Source of the DNA: Nyssa sinensis
Lineage: Eukaryota; Streptophyta; Magnoliopsida; Cornales; Nyssaceae
Reading direction: 5' to 3'
NCBI GenBank assembly: GCA_008638375.1
Contig: CM018051.1
Span: 34,631,740 to 34,695,739, forward strand
Length of the DNA: 64,000 bases
Notes under the pieces: model-generated
What the model saw: only the letters and a program-made list of their open reading frames with translations
Databases searched by the model: none
Told to the model about the DNA's origin: nothing
Part shown: positions 12,606 through 24,044 of the stretch, piece by piece
Numbering within the stretch: the stretch's first letter is position 1
How the letters are laid out: the number at the start of each line of letters is the position of its first letter
Made by a program: the position numbers and the translations under genes

Positions 12606-13435
12606 TTTTTACTTTTTTTTTTTTTTTTAATCGGTTGGGCCCCAAAACTGTTTCTAACCAATCAGGCCCAACGGCCCCTTTTTAACTTAAATCAGCCCAA
12701 TCCCCCTTTAGGCCCAAGACAAACCCCAACCCACTTAAAACAAATCGGGCCCAAGGGTTACACGCCTAAGCCGCTCCAGCGTCACCCCCGATTCTCCGAT
12801 CACCATCTCCGGTGACCTGGCCAACGCCGGTCACCGGAAAGCCGCTTCTCCCCCACTGTTTCTCACATTTCCAACGTCTAAACTTCCCCCTTTTTCCATG
12901 GAATCAATCCTAGGACATTGCGGAATTCCCTTAGGACTGTTTTTAAACTCCGAACCTCACTATCCCGAGACACCCACCCATTTTCCGTCCATGCAACTCC
13001 AGATTCCGGTGACTGTTACTTTTCATTTTCCACACTTTTCTTCCACCATTTTTAACCCAAATCCTCCCATTTAGTTTCCTACATCATTTAGCAACATTTT
13101 CATAAACTTAAATCCAGGTTTTTGGCTTCAAATCTATGAAACCCGATTTTCCCACTCGACCTGTAACTGGTTCTTGTTCCTTCATTTCTCAACCTTTTAA
13201 CTCGATTCTTGTTCCTAACCTCTCTATATCTTACGCTGTGTTTGGTCCTATATTCAAAATAAATTAAATCATGCTAAAAGTTTTTGAAACAGAAAAGTGG
13301 CTTACCTCTAAGTTTCGGATTCCTTTGGTGTTACACCTCTCCCCTTTACGCCTCCACCCCAGGTTTGCTCCTCTCTCCTTTACTCACTTTTCCTTCTCTA
13401 ACCGACACTCACATGTATACACACACATCACACAC

Positions 13436-13616
13436 TCTCTCTCTCTATCATTTTTTCTTTCTCTCTCTCTCTCTCTCTCTCTCTTTATGTGAACTGGTCT
13501 GCACACACACAGACCCTACATCCCCTATTCTGACTTTTCTCCCTCCTTTTTCTCTTTGCCTTAAATGTTGCTTGTGGACTTGGGTTTTCCATATACATAT
13601 ATATATATATATATAT
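13436..13616. repeat. CT-rich and TA microsatellites
   Basis: (CT)n runs (about 13436-13487) and a TA run (about 13590-13616) are the leader and promoter region of the F3 half of the mosaic LTR, read on the opposite strand. Predicted Ser/Leu-rich peptides across here are artefacts. Confidence 0.75.
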
Positions 13617-14797
13617 CACATCACACACACATTGCCGTGCACAGCAGCAGCACACATACACAGGCGGATCTCGTGTCGCGGGGCCGACCCGAAGGCCGTC
13701 CCTACTTTTTCCATTCCTGTATCATAGTACTAATATGCAAAGTACTAAAACCTCAAAACAATAACAGCGGAAGTCTTATCAATAATAGTACATCAGCGGA
13801 AGTCTTTCAATACACAATGTTAGCGGAAGTCTTTACAATACATAATATGGTTCTACATAAACAAAATAAGAACCAAACGTAACCAGCACCCGAGGGTGGT
13901 GAATACATGGGAGAACTAACATAGACTGATACAGTGCTTCAAAATGTCCCCCTACGCTCTCAGACTCCTACTGGGGTCTCGCAGCGTCATCACCTAAAAT
14001 GGGGGGTAAGTGGGGTGGAATGAGCTATGAAGCTCAGTAAGTAAAACAGATCTCCGACACTAGTATCGATGATTATATAAAACATGAATCCATGAATAAT
14101 AATATGATAGCCAATCATAAGAAGTAAGGTGCTGTGATAGCCAATGAGAACGGTTGCCATGATGGCCAATAAATAGTGGGGTCACAATATACAATCAGGA
14201 GTAATGAATAAGCAGTGATAAGGGTTTCCCAACAATAACCTGTCACAATAAGAGTACTGCCACAATAAAACGATTACAATCAAACCAATGAACAACGTAC
14301 GATAATCCATAAGAACAGTAATCCATAAGAAACAGTAACCATTCAACAATATATCCATAACAATAATCCAATCGAGATGCTTATAATCTGTAGTAGGGGA
14401 TGGCAGTCCCTCTTCGTATTTCGAGGCCCGGCATACCTCTCAGTTAAACTCACATCTTTTGCCACACGTCCGTTCACGGACTAGTTCGTCACAGAAGCAT
14501 CGGATGGATGTTGTGACTGAGCACAACTCCAGCATTTATAAAGATAGCATGATCATTTGTGATTCCATAGGAGTATGAAAATGGAATATCATATATACAG
14601 TAAAGCGTAACAGTAAGCCTTTCAAGGCACGGTTCAATATGATAACAATAGTACAATAGTCAATCAATGTCCACAAGATAAAACAATATCACATTGTGGA
14701 TAGCAATAACATGAAGTACTTTCAAGAGTACAAGTTTGGCAGTAAGGAATAAACTTGGCTTGGGGATACCATATGCAAGAGAAAGTGATCCACTTAC

Positions 14798-14853
14798 CTC
14801 TATCGTGATTCTATCTCAGAAATCCCTGAGTGTACCTTTGCCTTTCAAGTTTC
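14798..14853 (-). other. Exon-like segment in F2-like LTR (56 nt)
   Basis: On the minus strand an acceptor TGATATATAG precedes 14853 and a donor GTAAGTGG follows 14798. It is homologous in position to 4721-4770 and contains the A-rich AAAGGCAAAGG core. The upstream donor at 16076 gives a 1.2-kb intron. Confidence 0.5.
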
Positions 14854-17301
14854 CTATATATCAGTGAATACGTTTCAGAATAAATGCTATTCATCAAATT
14901 TTATGCCTTTCTATCATAAGTATTTCAAATACTAATTTAGACTTTACCATTGAGTCTGGAATGTCGAAGAAAGTCGGTTTAGGCTTTCGCGGAATTCCAT
15001 TTGGACTTTTGTACTAAAAAGGGCAAAATGGTCAATTTGCACTTTTACGGTATTTTATCCTTCGGGGTCTCATCTCGTAAAACGGACCCCACCATTGGAC
15101 TCAGAACGTCTGAGATAATAAGTTTTGACTATTCATTTGTATCGTTTGGACTTCGTTTGACCTATTTTTGAAATAGGGGCATTTTTGTAAAAATTAATAT
15201 TTTATTAATTTTTCTGTTTGGGCCTTAGTGGGATTTCTTAAAACATTTGGGGCCGGTTCACAATTTCCAAAAGCTACGGTCTGAACCAGTTGGTTCAGGA
15301 CCAGAAACCCTAAACCGGTCTGCCCCTCCCCTGAACCAAACGGTTCAGTTTCATTCAAGAACCGGATTTCAATAACCCTGATTTCCTATCCCATCCTTGG
15401 TTTGGATAACCCCAAACCCAATTTCAATTTATTATCCCTGCAACCAAACAGGCCCAAATCCATTTAAATTAAAAACCCAAAACGACACAGTATCAATCCC
15501 GTTTTATTTCCGGTCGGGTACCGACCCGATCCGAACCCGGATCCGGTCTAGATCTAACTCGATAGTCCCACGACTTTCCGGTCGTCTCCCCCAGAACTCC
15601 GGTAGGGTTCCGGTAGTGCACAGTCACCTTCTCCGGTGACGGTGACCTAGTTTCAGTCATTTTTTAAGCCGTTTTGAATGCCATTCTTTTCCATTTTTCA
15701 TGTAGATTATATTTCCAACCTTAGTTTTCAGTTTAACCTTTTAGTTCTTCACGAAATAGAGAAAAACCGTGGCTCCGGCCAACTGTTCTTTCTCTATTTC
15801 ATGCTTGTTCACCCACTGTTTTGACCCCTAAGCGTTTCTAATAGTTTCCTGCACTTCATAGGATAATTCTTGGGTCGATTAAACAAGGTTTAATACATGA
15901 AATGTCAAGTGGCCGATTATTCTCTATAACCTGCAACTATGAATATCTCTATGATTTCTAATCCTTTTCCTATCATTCTTTTTGCATTTAAAAGCTAAAA
16001 TCATGCTTATCAAGACCCTAGCTTTAAATCAAACATTCATGCTTAAAATCACAAAAACAGAACTTAATTCACTTACCTGGGTTTCGGATTTCAGCCTACT
16101 GTGACCCTCTAAACTTCCCTATTTCTGCTCCTGAGTTCCTTGCCAATACTTTTCTCAGTCTTGGTCTCCTTTTTGTCTCTCAACTCACACCCGTATGTAC
16201 ATTTATAGAGAGAAAGGTTTCCACCGCCTCTCTCCCTTTTCTCTTTCTATCTCTCGGTTACTCCCCTTTCTATGGCCCCTTTCCTTGACCTAGGTCCTGT
16301 GTTCTCTCTGCCAAATGCAACTTTTGCATTAAATGGCTTGGGAGACTTGTTGGGCACTCAATAGACATATATCATATTATATATATATATATCACACACA
16401 CACACACTTCACCCAACCGACACACACACACCTCACATTCAGTCCACCTGTATACTGCCCAAGGGCAGTTCCCTTTTCCCTTTTCATTTCTTTTTTAGTT
16501 CTTTTACATATACATATATACATAATATATATACAATACATTATATTATGCATGTATACATATACACATAAAATACATCTTTTTATACATGTATATACAT
16601 GCATGTGTAGGGGTACAATTCCATTTTTAATCACATTTACATACATTCATTTTAATCGAGCTACTAATCTATGTTCACGTATGCATGCATGGGAATACGT
16701 GCATGTACGCATTACGATGCAATGCCCTGTGGGGCTCGGGTGTTACCCAGCCTTGATCATTCATTTCTATGAAAATACTATGATATACATATCTTACCGT
16801 TCAAGTTACATGCTTTAACCGACCTACCTCGGTATACATGACGTATCCCGGGTCGGGATATTACAATCTTGGACCTCCTAAGACCAACGGTGAGATCCGT
16901 GACATGAGACGAGGTCCCGAAAAAATAAAAGACCCGTAGAACTCTTAAAAATTACCAAAATGCTCTTGAGTCAAAACACAGTCAAATGAACCCCGATCAA
17001 AATAAAAGAATAGTGGATTTTTATTATTTCGAATGTTCTGAACTCAACGGTAGAGTCCGATTTTCGAAAAAAGGACTCGGGAAATGGGAAACTGTGCAAG
17101 TGCGAAATGACTGTTTTGCCCTTTTTAGCCCGAACGTCCAAATTGAACTCCGCAAAAGTCCAAACCAATTTTCTTCGATGTTCCAGACCCAATGGAAGAA
17201 TTTAATTTAGCAAAATAGAAACCAATAAAAGAAAGACGTAAAGTTTGATGAATAGCATCATTAAAGTAGCAATTGAACTGAGTTATATTTTGTGGTTTTA
17301 G

Positions 17302-17405
17302 GGACACGGAAGGGCAAGGAAAAGGTGGTCTGACCTTCTACATCATCATTGTTAGTTCTACTACACAGCGAGCACTACATCTTAGGGTTGAGACCGACCC
17401 ATCAG
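17302..17405 (+). other. Exon-like segment in LTR Y (104 nt)
   Basis: It is bounded by acceptor TTGTGGTTTTAG (ends 17301) and donor GTACGAT (from 17406). It corresponds to 11844-11944. The Arg/Lys-rich frame (GHGRARKRW) is short and not proof of coding. Confidence 0.4.
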
Positions 17406-17843
17406 GTACGATATATTGTGCTAAGTAAGAAATAGAATTAAGTTTAGGAATAACTGTCATGTTGACTTGATGATTCACATATCTGCTTGATTGCTTATAT
17501 GCTTATGTGTTTCCTATTATTTTTTTTGAAAGTTGGTGAAGAATGTGGATCGTGCCTGTGTATATCGCATGAGTTAGCAAAATGTGTAAATTATATTTTT
17601 GAGAATTGTTGAGATTATGGAATGTGTAACTTAAGGCATGTGTTTAAGGGAACTATATATGCATGTACCCTTGATGGAGGGATTTTGTGATTGGACTGTT
17701 ATTGTGTAATACATTGTTTAAAGCATGCTTCATATGTGGATAAGATGCCTTATTGAGATTGCATTATGGCATAGTGGAATCAGAGCATATTGGCATAGTG
17801 TGATTCCTTGGAACATGGTGTGAGTTGAGCATTTGGTGTTGTG

Positions 17844-17977
17844 CATACTGGTTAGTCAGGCCGTCGGGGAAGGTCCGTAAAGTGAGACATACTGGTTACT
17901 CAGGCTGTCGGGGAAGATCCGTAAAGTGAGACATATTGGTTACTCAGGCCGTTGGGGAAGGTCCGTAAAGTGAGTCA
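17844..17977 (+). repeat. Three-copy 44-bp tandem repeat
   Basis: Units start at about 17846, 17890 and 17934, each with TACTGGTTAGTCAGGCCGTC followed by a GGGGAAGGTCCGTAAAGTGAG-type block. A shorter, degenerate version lies in the opposite orientation near 11350-11410 in the related LTR. Confidence 0.8.
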
Positions 17978-18495
17978 TGGGTGTGACATGGAGTTTGCAT
18001 GGGTGTGTCATGCATACTTTCATTGCATTGTATTAATGAATTCATGAATGTGTGATGGATCTTGTTAATGCATTGTATGGATGAATTGGATGGTAGTAGG
18101 TTATAATTGTGCATGTAAATATAATTGTACACTTGCACATGCCACGCCCTTAATTTTGTTTCTTGCATTAGCATTATATTGTACCAGCAGTTGAGCTGAC
18201 CCATTCATGGGACAACATTTCAAATGACGCTCCCAGTACTTGAGACTTAAGGAAGTTTTGCAGAGTGGAGGAGACATGAACTTAGAAGTATATTTGGCCC
18301 TCGGGGAACATTTTGTAATGTACGGGCTTAAGTCCGAATGACCTGTTGAATATTTTTATTAATCGCGCTTTACATGGATGTACATTGAAGGAAATGAATG
18401 TAAGTTTGAGTTGAATCCGTTAGATTGTCCTTTATTTTATTTTCTTTCTGTTTCGTTAGTCGCGCCTCGGGTTCACGGGAATTCGGGGCGTGACA

Positions 18496-19115
18496 GTGTT
18501 AGTGTGTGTAAGGGTGCAAGGTAAAGGACATGGATGAAGTGATAGGACATATTACTCCTATCATCTTTTTCTCCTTCCTCCTTTCCCTTATTTTTTTTGA
18601 ATTTCCCTTCCCCCGTCATGCCACTCTATCTCTCTCTTTTAGACTCTTTTTCAATAGGTTCTGCATATGTATGGAGGAAAGTGTGTTTTATGTGTGTGCT
18701 CTGCAAGAAGTGAGAGGGTGGGGGTGTGTGCAGATATGTACGTTTGTGTATATGTTTTAGTAAGTGCGTACGGGTGTGTGTATCAACATGTGTTTGTGTG
18801 TGTGAAAACACACTATGAATTGAGATAGAGAAGATAAAGGTCGAACTAGAGGAGAAGAGAAGGGAAAAAAAAGGAAGAGAATAAGAAGAAGAAGAAGAAG
18901 AAGAAATGGAAGGGAAAAAGGAAAAGAAAAGGAAAATAAGGCTGGATTGGAAAGAGGCAACCATGGATGGTTATGGGAAGCTTTCTCTCTCTACTATTTC
19001 TCTCTAAAAAACTATGAACATGGAGGGTAAGTAGAGGTTTCTAAACTTTACATTTAGTTTAGTTGCTAGATTTGGACATGGTATTGAGAATTTGGGTAAT
19101 TGGATGTGTGTGAAC

Positions 19116-19185
<70 letters not shown>

Positions 19186-20985
19186 CTGTGTGTGAGCGTC
19201 TGTATTTTGGTGAGTGTGTTTTACAATGGAACACCATCTTCGAGTTCACACAAAAAAAATGGTTTTAGGTCTTGGAAAAGATTGATTATGTTCCTAGGAA
19301 ATAGATGGAAACAAAAAGAACCAAAAATAATGATCGGAGGTGGGAGAAATAGTGTTGGCCAAAATTTCAGCTCCTAATTGGAGACCCTTGTTTCTCACTC
19401 TTTTAATGCACCAAATTGGGTTTAGTAGATGTGGTTTGATGTTAGATGATGTTTAGATAAAAAAAAAAAAAAAAGAAATTAGGGAAGAAAATGCACAAAA
19501 AGACTAAAAAATTATAGGGTTTCATAGTTTTTCGCCAACCTCGCAAGAGATGGTGACAAGAGCATCGCCGGCGACAATCAATGACGATGTTGATTGGTCA
19601 ACTGTCAAACTAGGTCAGTGGATCGGTTGACTGGGCATTCGGGTCAGGGTTAGGTCGTTGACCGGGTCAACAGGTCACTAGTCCCTAGGGGCTGTTTGTT
19701 TGTGCAAGTAGCCCTTTTTTTTTTTTTTGGTTAAGGATTCAAAATGAACCAGTTTAGAATTCGAAAGGTTCACTTGAACCGGTTCAAAAAGGAAAATTAT
19801 AAAAGTACCCCTCCCTCTAATATATTGAATTTTAAATGCAATTAAAATAAAAAAAAAAGAGGGCTTTTTTGTTTTTTGTTTTTGGGCATTTTGGATTCAA
19901 TGACGGGTTTGGTTTGGACATTCGGGGACCTAGGGTGGTCCCACATAATTATGTAAAATTATGAAAGTACCCCTAATGATAGGTTAAGTAATTTAAAGGC
20001 TAATTAAAATCTAGAAAGAGCTATTCCAAGTTTTTTAATGGTCGAAATTTGAATATATGACCAAATTGAACAAATTGGGACCCGGTAATGGTCCTACCTA
20101 AAGTGATAACATGATGATTATATCCTTATGCTTATATTTAGCAATTAAAAGCCTAATTAAAATCCGAAAGAGGCGTTTCTAATATTTTTGGATTCTAGGA
20201 ACTCAATTATAACATTAGATAAATAAAATAGGTACCCAAGGTGGTCTTATATGAATATGTGAAATTACCAAAATGCTCATAGGTAGGGAATAAATATCTA
20301 AAAGAGTTAATAAAATGTAAAGAGGACATTTTTAGGATTTTTGGACCTTTGGGATTCAATTCCAAAGTCATTTTTGTGAGACGGTGTCTCAGTAGATGCA
20401 TAACTTGCTTGGTAAATTACAAAAATACCCTTATAGGTTTAAAAGATACTCAAATAACTTAGAAACAATACGATAGGGCTTTCTTAGGATTTTTTAGGCC
20501 CGAAAACATGTTTTTGATATCCATTTGGGCAAATGGGTACCCGATGTGTAGGTGAATAAGTAATTATCCATAGAGAATATTAAGACTTGACAAGATACCT
20601 TAGTATTAAGTTCTAAGGTGGTCCTAGGGATGGAACAGTGAGTGTGTAATGTATCTGAGGCACATTATGAACGCACACATAGTGTTTTCTTGTCGTGCGA
20701 TGATGATTGGGAGTAAGGTATGGTCCTGACTTGTTGATATGTATGTCTATCATTATTATTAGAGGCCTTGTCATTTATTTATCAGCATGTTATGACTATT
20801 ATTATGATTATGATGTTGTTAGACTCCTATTTGATATTGTACTATGAATGTGAATAGCATATTGATGCTTACTATAAAATCCAAACCCAATTAGGCAAAA
20901 TAATTTATGTTAATGCCTGTTTTTATGAAATTAATTATATATTAATTAATTAGACATCTCAAATTGAAATTAGTAGCCTGGGAAT
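18496..20985 (+). mobile_element. LTR X (left copy), lacking its first ~550 bp
   Basis: 18496 onward matches 54799-55929, where the LTR starts at 54246, so about 553 bp are missing here because Y inserted. It contains GA-rich leader sequence, a donor-like GTAAGT at 19027, a 64-bp (TA)n run (19120-19183), and degenerate repeats to about 20450. The last part before Tat1 (after about 20870) may belong to a different, undefined LTR. No coding sequence is seen. Confidence 0.55.
19120..19183. repeat. (TA)n microsatellite
   Basis: About 32 uninterrupted TA dinucleotides. The related copy near 55380 has only a short TATATA, so the run expanded in this copy. Confidence 0.95.
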
Positions 20986-21598
20986 TGATATACCACAAAC
21001 AGACACACCAATCACCTTGAGACACGTGTGCATACGGAGCTGATAATCTCGATCATACAGAGCAGTGACTAGCCTTCAGGGCATTCTCATATATATATCA
21101 TACAGAGCTGATAATCTCGGTCATACAGTGTAGGCGAAGCCTCCAAGGCATTCTCATGCACATATCTCCCAGACCTTATGTCCTGGGCAATATTTAATCA
21201 ACACCTCATACGGCTCCGACCTTATGGTTTCCTTAACAACTGCCAAGCAGGGAATAAGGAAACAGTATTCAACACGGAAACTACTATCTATGATTATCTC
21301 CATCTACGACTTAATACTCCACAAGGTAACTGCAATCTCCGATGATCAAATCCCTATATTCATGGCATCGAATCCTAATCAACTTAGGAAGGCCACGACT
21401 TATAAATCAAACCCTAAAGGTACGCTTTATTTTTATGCTCATTCTTTGGCTTTCAATACAGTCTTTCAATTCCTTTTACTTACTTAAGCATCGGAGCGGC
21501 TACCGCCGGAGCCAATCAGGTGGACCTCTGATTGTCTTTCTAAGTGTTCTACAGGTCACGGAGCCCTCACTTATTGCGAGTCAAAAAGTGCAGCATCA
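20986..21598 (+). repeat. Tat1 5' LTR
   Basis: TGATATACC...GCATCA, 613 bp. U3 holds a 68-bp imperfect tandem duplication (units from 21037 and 21105, each beginning GAGCTGATAATCTCG). TATAAATC at 21401 is the likely TATA box. Confidence 0.95.
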
Positions 21599-21601
21599 GT
21601 T

Positions 21602-21619
21602 TGGCACCGTCTGTGGGAA
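21602..21619 (+). promoter_or_regulatory. Primer binding site (Tat type)
   Basis: TGGCACCGTCTGTGGGA begins three bases after the LTR. Tat2 has TGGCGTCGTCTGTGGGA at the same place. I did not verify the matching tRNA; related elements are usually assigned an Arg-type primer. Confidence 0.75.
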
Positions 21620-21773
21620 TCGACTAATCTCCAAGTGCTCTATTCATAAACTCATCTCTTTCCACCGGAAAACCATGGCACCAAATCTCCGACCATGACA
21701 GAATACTCAGAATTCGCAAAACTCTCAGCGTCAGCCGCCTGCTCCTTGTACAAAGGGACCAGCGGTTAACCCC

Positions 21774-24038
21774 ATGCGACAAGAGATCGAATCGATCAAA
21801 CAACACAATGAACTGGTGCAAGAACAGTTGCTCGCCATCACTAGAACGCTGGCAACACTCACACAAAACCAAGCAGCGGGTTCTCCTAACCCGCCGGTCA
21901 ACTTCGCCGCAGGAACGCAACCTCCTATTGCCACGGAGAATGAAGAACTCCATGAGCAGGCTCCAATTAACCAGCCTGGGCACCCCCCGGGCGTTGCCCG
22001 CATTGGCAGAGATCCACAACCGTCAGCTCCAGGCTGGGGAACATCAGCCTTCATTCCTGACGTCCATTACCGGAGTACTACTCGGGCCCCAACTCCAAGG
22101 GCCTCGGGAGCACATCCGGCACCGCAGGAGCCTCATCCCCATGCAGCACCAATCCCTCCGATTCGGAATCCTCCTCCGTCCGAAGGGCGTACTCAACCCT
22201 ACTACCTTGAAGCCGAGGCTGTCAGGCAGGGTTCGCAAGATGTCAGACTCAGAGACCCACGGAGGATAGAGGAAATTGCCGAGTCTATGGACCGAACAAT
22301 CGCCTTGAGAGGACCTCAGAACCTTCTAGAACAAGACGAGTTGGCCAGGCTGCTCGGAAGACTAGCCACTCCGTTCACTCACACCATCATGTCAGAAGAG
22401 AGGCCCAGAAAGTTCATGGTGCCCAAGTTCACCCTATATGATGGATCTGGAGATCCAGGGGATCATCTCTCACACTATCAGCATACGATGGCCCTTCACG
22501 GAGCCTCTGATGCTTTCATGTGCCGAACCTTCATCACCAGCTTGAAGGGAACTGCTCTGAAGTGGTTCCACAACCTCCCTCCGAACTCAATTACCAGCTT
22601 CTACGAGCTCGGTAGACAGTTCTTGGACAGGTTTATGACCAGCAGGAGGCTCAGAAGGGGCCCAGAGTTCCTGCTAAATGTCAAGCAAACTAGGGAGGAA
22701 TCCCTCAGAGCCTACATCGCGCGCTTCAATACCGAACTCACGGAGATCACTGACTGCAGCCCGAAATTCCTTGTAGCAGCCCTAACTGCTGGGCTTGCCC
22801 AAGGTGGATTCAGAGACTCCTTAACAAAGAGCCCTCCAGCCGATATGGCGGCATTAATGGATCGGGCCAGAAAGTACATCAACCTGGAAGAAGCCAACCG
22901 CACATCCCAGAAGGGCAAAGATCAGACCCAGAGGGACAATCCAAAGAGGGAGGACTACAAGAAGGAGGATCACAGAAGAGACTCCAACAAAAAGAGGGCC
23001 AGGAGCCCAGAGAAGAGAACAGCACCCCGAGCTATGTACAACTCCGGGCCAAGGGAGTTCACCAACTTCACTCTTTTAAACACCACACCGAACCAGGTAC
23101 TCCGGCAGATCCGAGATCGAGAGAACCTGAGGTGGCCGGAACCAATCAAAGGAGATCCCAGCCTGCAGGACCAAAGTAAGTATTGTAATTTCCATAAAGA
23201 TCATGGACATACAACTAACACATGCAGGACCCTCCGATATGAGATAGAGCAGCTCATAAAGAAGGGGCGTCTTCGGGAGTTCGTCAAGCCGGACGGAAGG
23301 CAGAACCCCCAAGACGACAAGCCTCAACAACGGCCAGATCAAAAGCCCGAGCAGAGGCAAGAGCAGAGGGAAGGACGAAACGAGCCTCAGAGGCAGAACA
23401 ACCATGTTATTTATGTCCTCCATGCTGACTCCCCTATCACAAGAATGTCCAACAGGGCAAGAAAGAGATATGCTCGGGAGGCCAGAGTTGCCCCGAACGT
23501 ATTACAGATCTCCAACGTAGAAAAGAGGCTCAAGCCAACACCGGAGATTCAATTCACTGAGCAAGATATAGCAGGGGTACATTGCCCTCACAGTGATGCC
23601 CTTGTTGTCACCCTCAGAATCGCCAACTTCGAGACCAGGAAAATCCTGGTCGATACTGGCAGCTCCGTCAACATACTGTTCTATGAGCCGCTTAAACAGA
23701 TGGGGATAGACCATGACAATGTCAAGCCCACCACTGCCGTGATGGCAGCTTTTGATGGCAACCTCAGTACCCCTTTGGGGAGAGTCGACCTTTCTACCAC
23801 CGTAGGAGAGGGTGAAGGGCAGAAGACCACCATCTCGGAGTACATGGTGTTAAACATGAAATCTCCCTACAACGTCATAATTGGGAGACCCTGGTTGCAT
23901 CAAATAGGAGCAGTCACTTCGACCCTCCATCAGTGTCTGAAGTACGTCCACAACCAGAGCGTCCACTCGGTCAGAGGGTGTCAGCCAACCTCCCAAGAGT
24001 GCCATGCTATAGCCCTCAAGGAGAGGGCTCCTAAATAG
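21774..24038 (+). CDS. gag-pro: Tat1 Gag-protease polyprotein
   Basis: This 754-residue open frame makes the capsid/nucleocapsid precursor and the aspartic protease. Residues ~208-355 are the retrotransposon Gag domain (RPRKFMVPKF, then GDHLSHY and LKWFHNLPPNSI). Residues 471-484 carry a Cys/His knuckle ([14 protein letters not shown]). The protease has catalytic DTG at 627-629 in ILVDTGSS and the later GRPWL motif. The original start is probably ATG 21675 (ACCATGG context) in the same frame; a TGA at 21696-21698, likely from CGA, now leaves the ATG at 21774 as the first usable one. The frame ends in TAG (24036-24038) and continues open into pol. The highly charged middle (residues ~375-450) is normal for plant Gag. 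Confidence 0.93.
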   Translation: MRQEIESIKQHNELVQEQLLAITRTLATLTQNQAAGSPNPPVNFAAGTQPPIATENEELHEQAPINQPGHPPGVARIGRDPQPSAPGWGTSAFIPDVHYRSTTRAPTPRASGAHPAPQEPHPHAAPIPPIRNPPPSEGRTQPYYLEAEAVRQGSQDVRLRDPRRIEEIAESMDRTIALRGPQNLLEQDELARLLGRLATPFTHTIMSEERPRKFMVPKFTLYDGSGDPGDHLSHYQHTMALHGASDAFMCRTFITSLKGTALKWFHNLPPNSITSFYELGRQFLDRFMTSRRLRRGPEFLLNVKQTREESLRAYIARFNTELTEITDCSPKFLVAALTAGLAQGGFRDSLTKSPPADMAALMDRARKYINLEEANRTSQKGKDQTQRDNPKREDYKKEDHRRDSNKKRARSPEKRTAPRAMYNSGPREFTNFTLLNTTPNQVLRQIRDRENLRWPEPIKGDPSLQDQSKYCNFHKDHGHTTNTCRTLRYEIEQLIKKGRLREFVKPDGRQNPQDDKPQQRPDQKPEQRQEQREGRNEPQRQNNHVIYVLHADSPITRMSNRARKRYAREARVAPNVLQISNVEKRLKPTPEIQFTEQDIAGVHCPHSDALVVTLRIANFETRKILVDTGSSVNILFYEPLKQMGIDHDNVKPTTAVMAAFDGNLSTPLGRVDLSTTVGEGEGQKTTISEYMVLNMKSPYNVIIGRPWLHQIGAVTSTLHQCLKYVHNQSVHSVRGCQPTSQECHAIALKERAPK

Positions 24039-24044
24039 CAATTA
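24036..24044 (+). promoter_or_regulatory. Candidate stop-codon readthrough site between gag-pro and pol
   Basis: It reads TAG CAA TTA, an exact match to the UAG CARYYA context that directs readthrough in tobacco mosaic virus. Pol continues in the same frame with no stop until 24858, and the first in-frame ATG after the TAG is not until 24308. Tat2 keeps the same nine bases at 58887-58895. Confidence 0.65.

Larger units (their letters stand above)
10894..16865 (-). mobile_element. Mosaic LTR: F3 LTR fused to F2-like LTR
   Basis: It starts TGTCACACCCCGAATTTC beside the PBS and ends CCCGGGTCGGGATATTACA. At about 6 kb it is too long for one LTR. 10894-13662 is F3-type sequence that stops shortly after its TA run. 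From 13663 a second LTR begins about 24 bp inside its expected terminus (compare the reverse complement of 5830-5910) and runs to 16865. Leader, TA run and subrepeats therefore occur twice. A deletion joining two same-orientation LTRs explains this best. Splice-like sites are present in each half (donors 13305 and 16076; acceptors 11945 and 14854). Confidence 0.6.
16866..18495 (+). mobile_element. LTR Y, 3' part only (family F3)
   Basis: The end GGGAATTCGGGGCGTGACA is the reverse complement of the LTR start at 10894, so this is the same family in the opposite orientation. The sequence begins abruptly inside the degenerate repeats, at the right edge of the LARD-like element. I infer that the LARD-like element inserted into Y and that the 5' part of Y lies left of the window. 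The next bases, GTGTT (18496-18500), match an uninterrupted copy of X at 54799-54803 and are the expected target site of Y. An exon-like segment lies at 17302-17405. Confidence 0.6.

Noticed and set aside
16392..16818. Tyr/Ile/His-rich ORFs on both strands
   Set aside because: They follow TA/CA/CATA repeats in LTR U3; not conserved in related LTRs.
18626..18964. Ser/Leu-rich minus-strand ORF
   Set aside because: Produced by GAA/GA-rich leader sequence of LTR X; the equivalent region at 54986-55225 keeps only part of it.
21342..21698. 118-residue ORF across the Tat1 5' LTR and leader
   Set aside because: It crosses the LTR/PBS boundary and lies in U5. The start repeats in the 3' LTR only because the LTR repeats.
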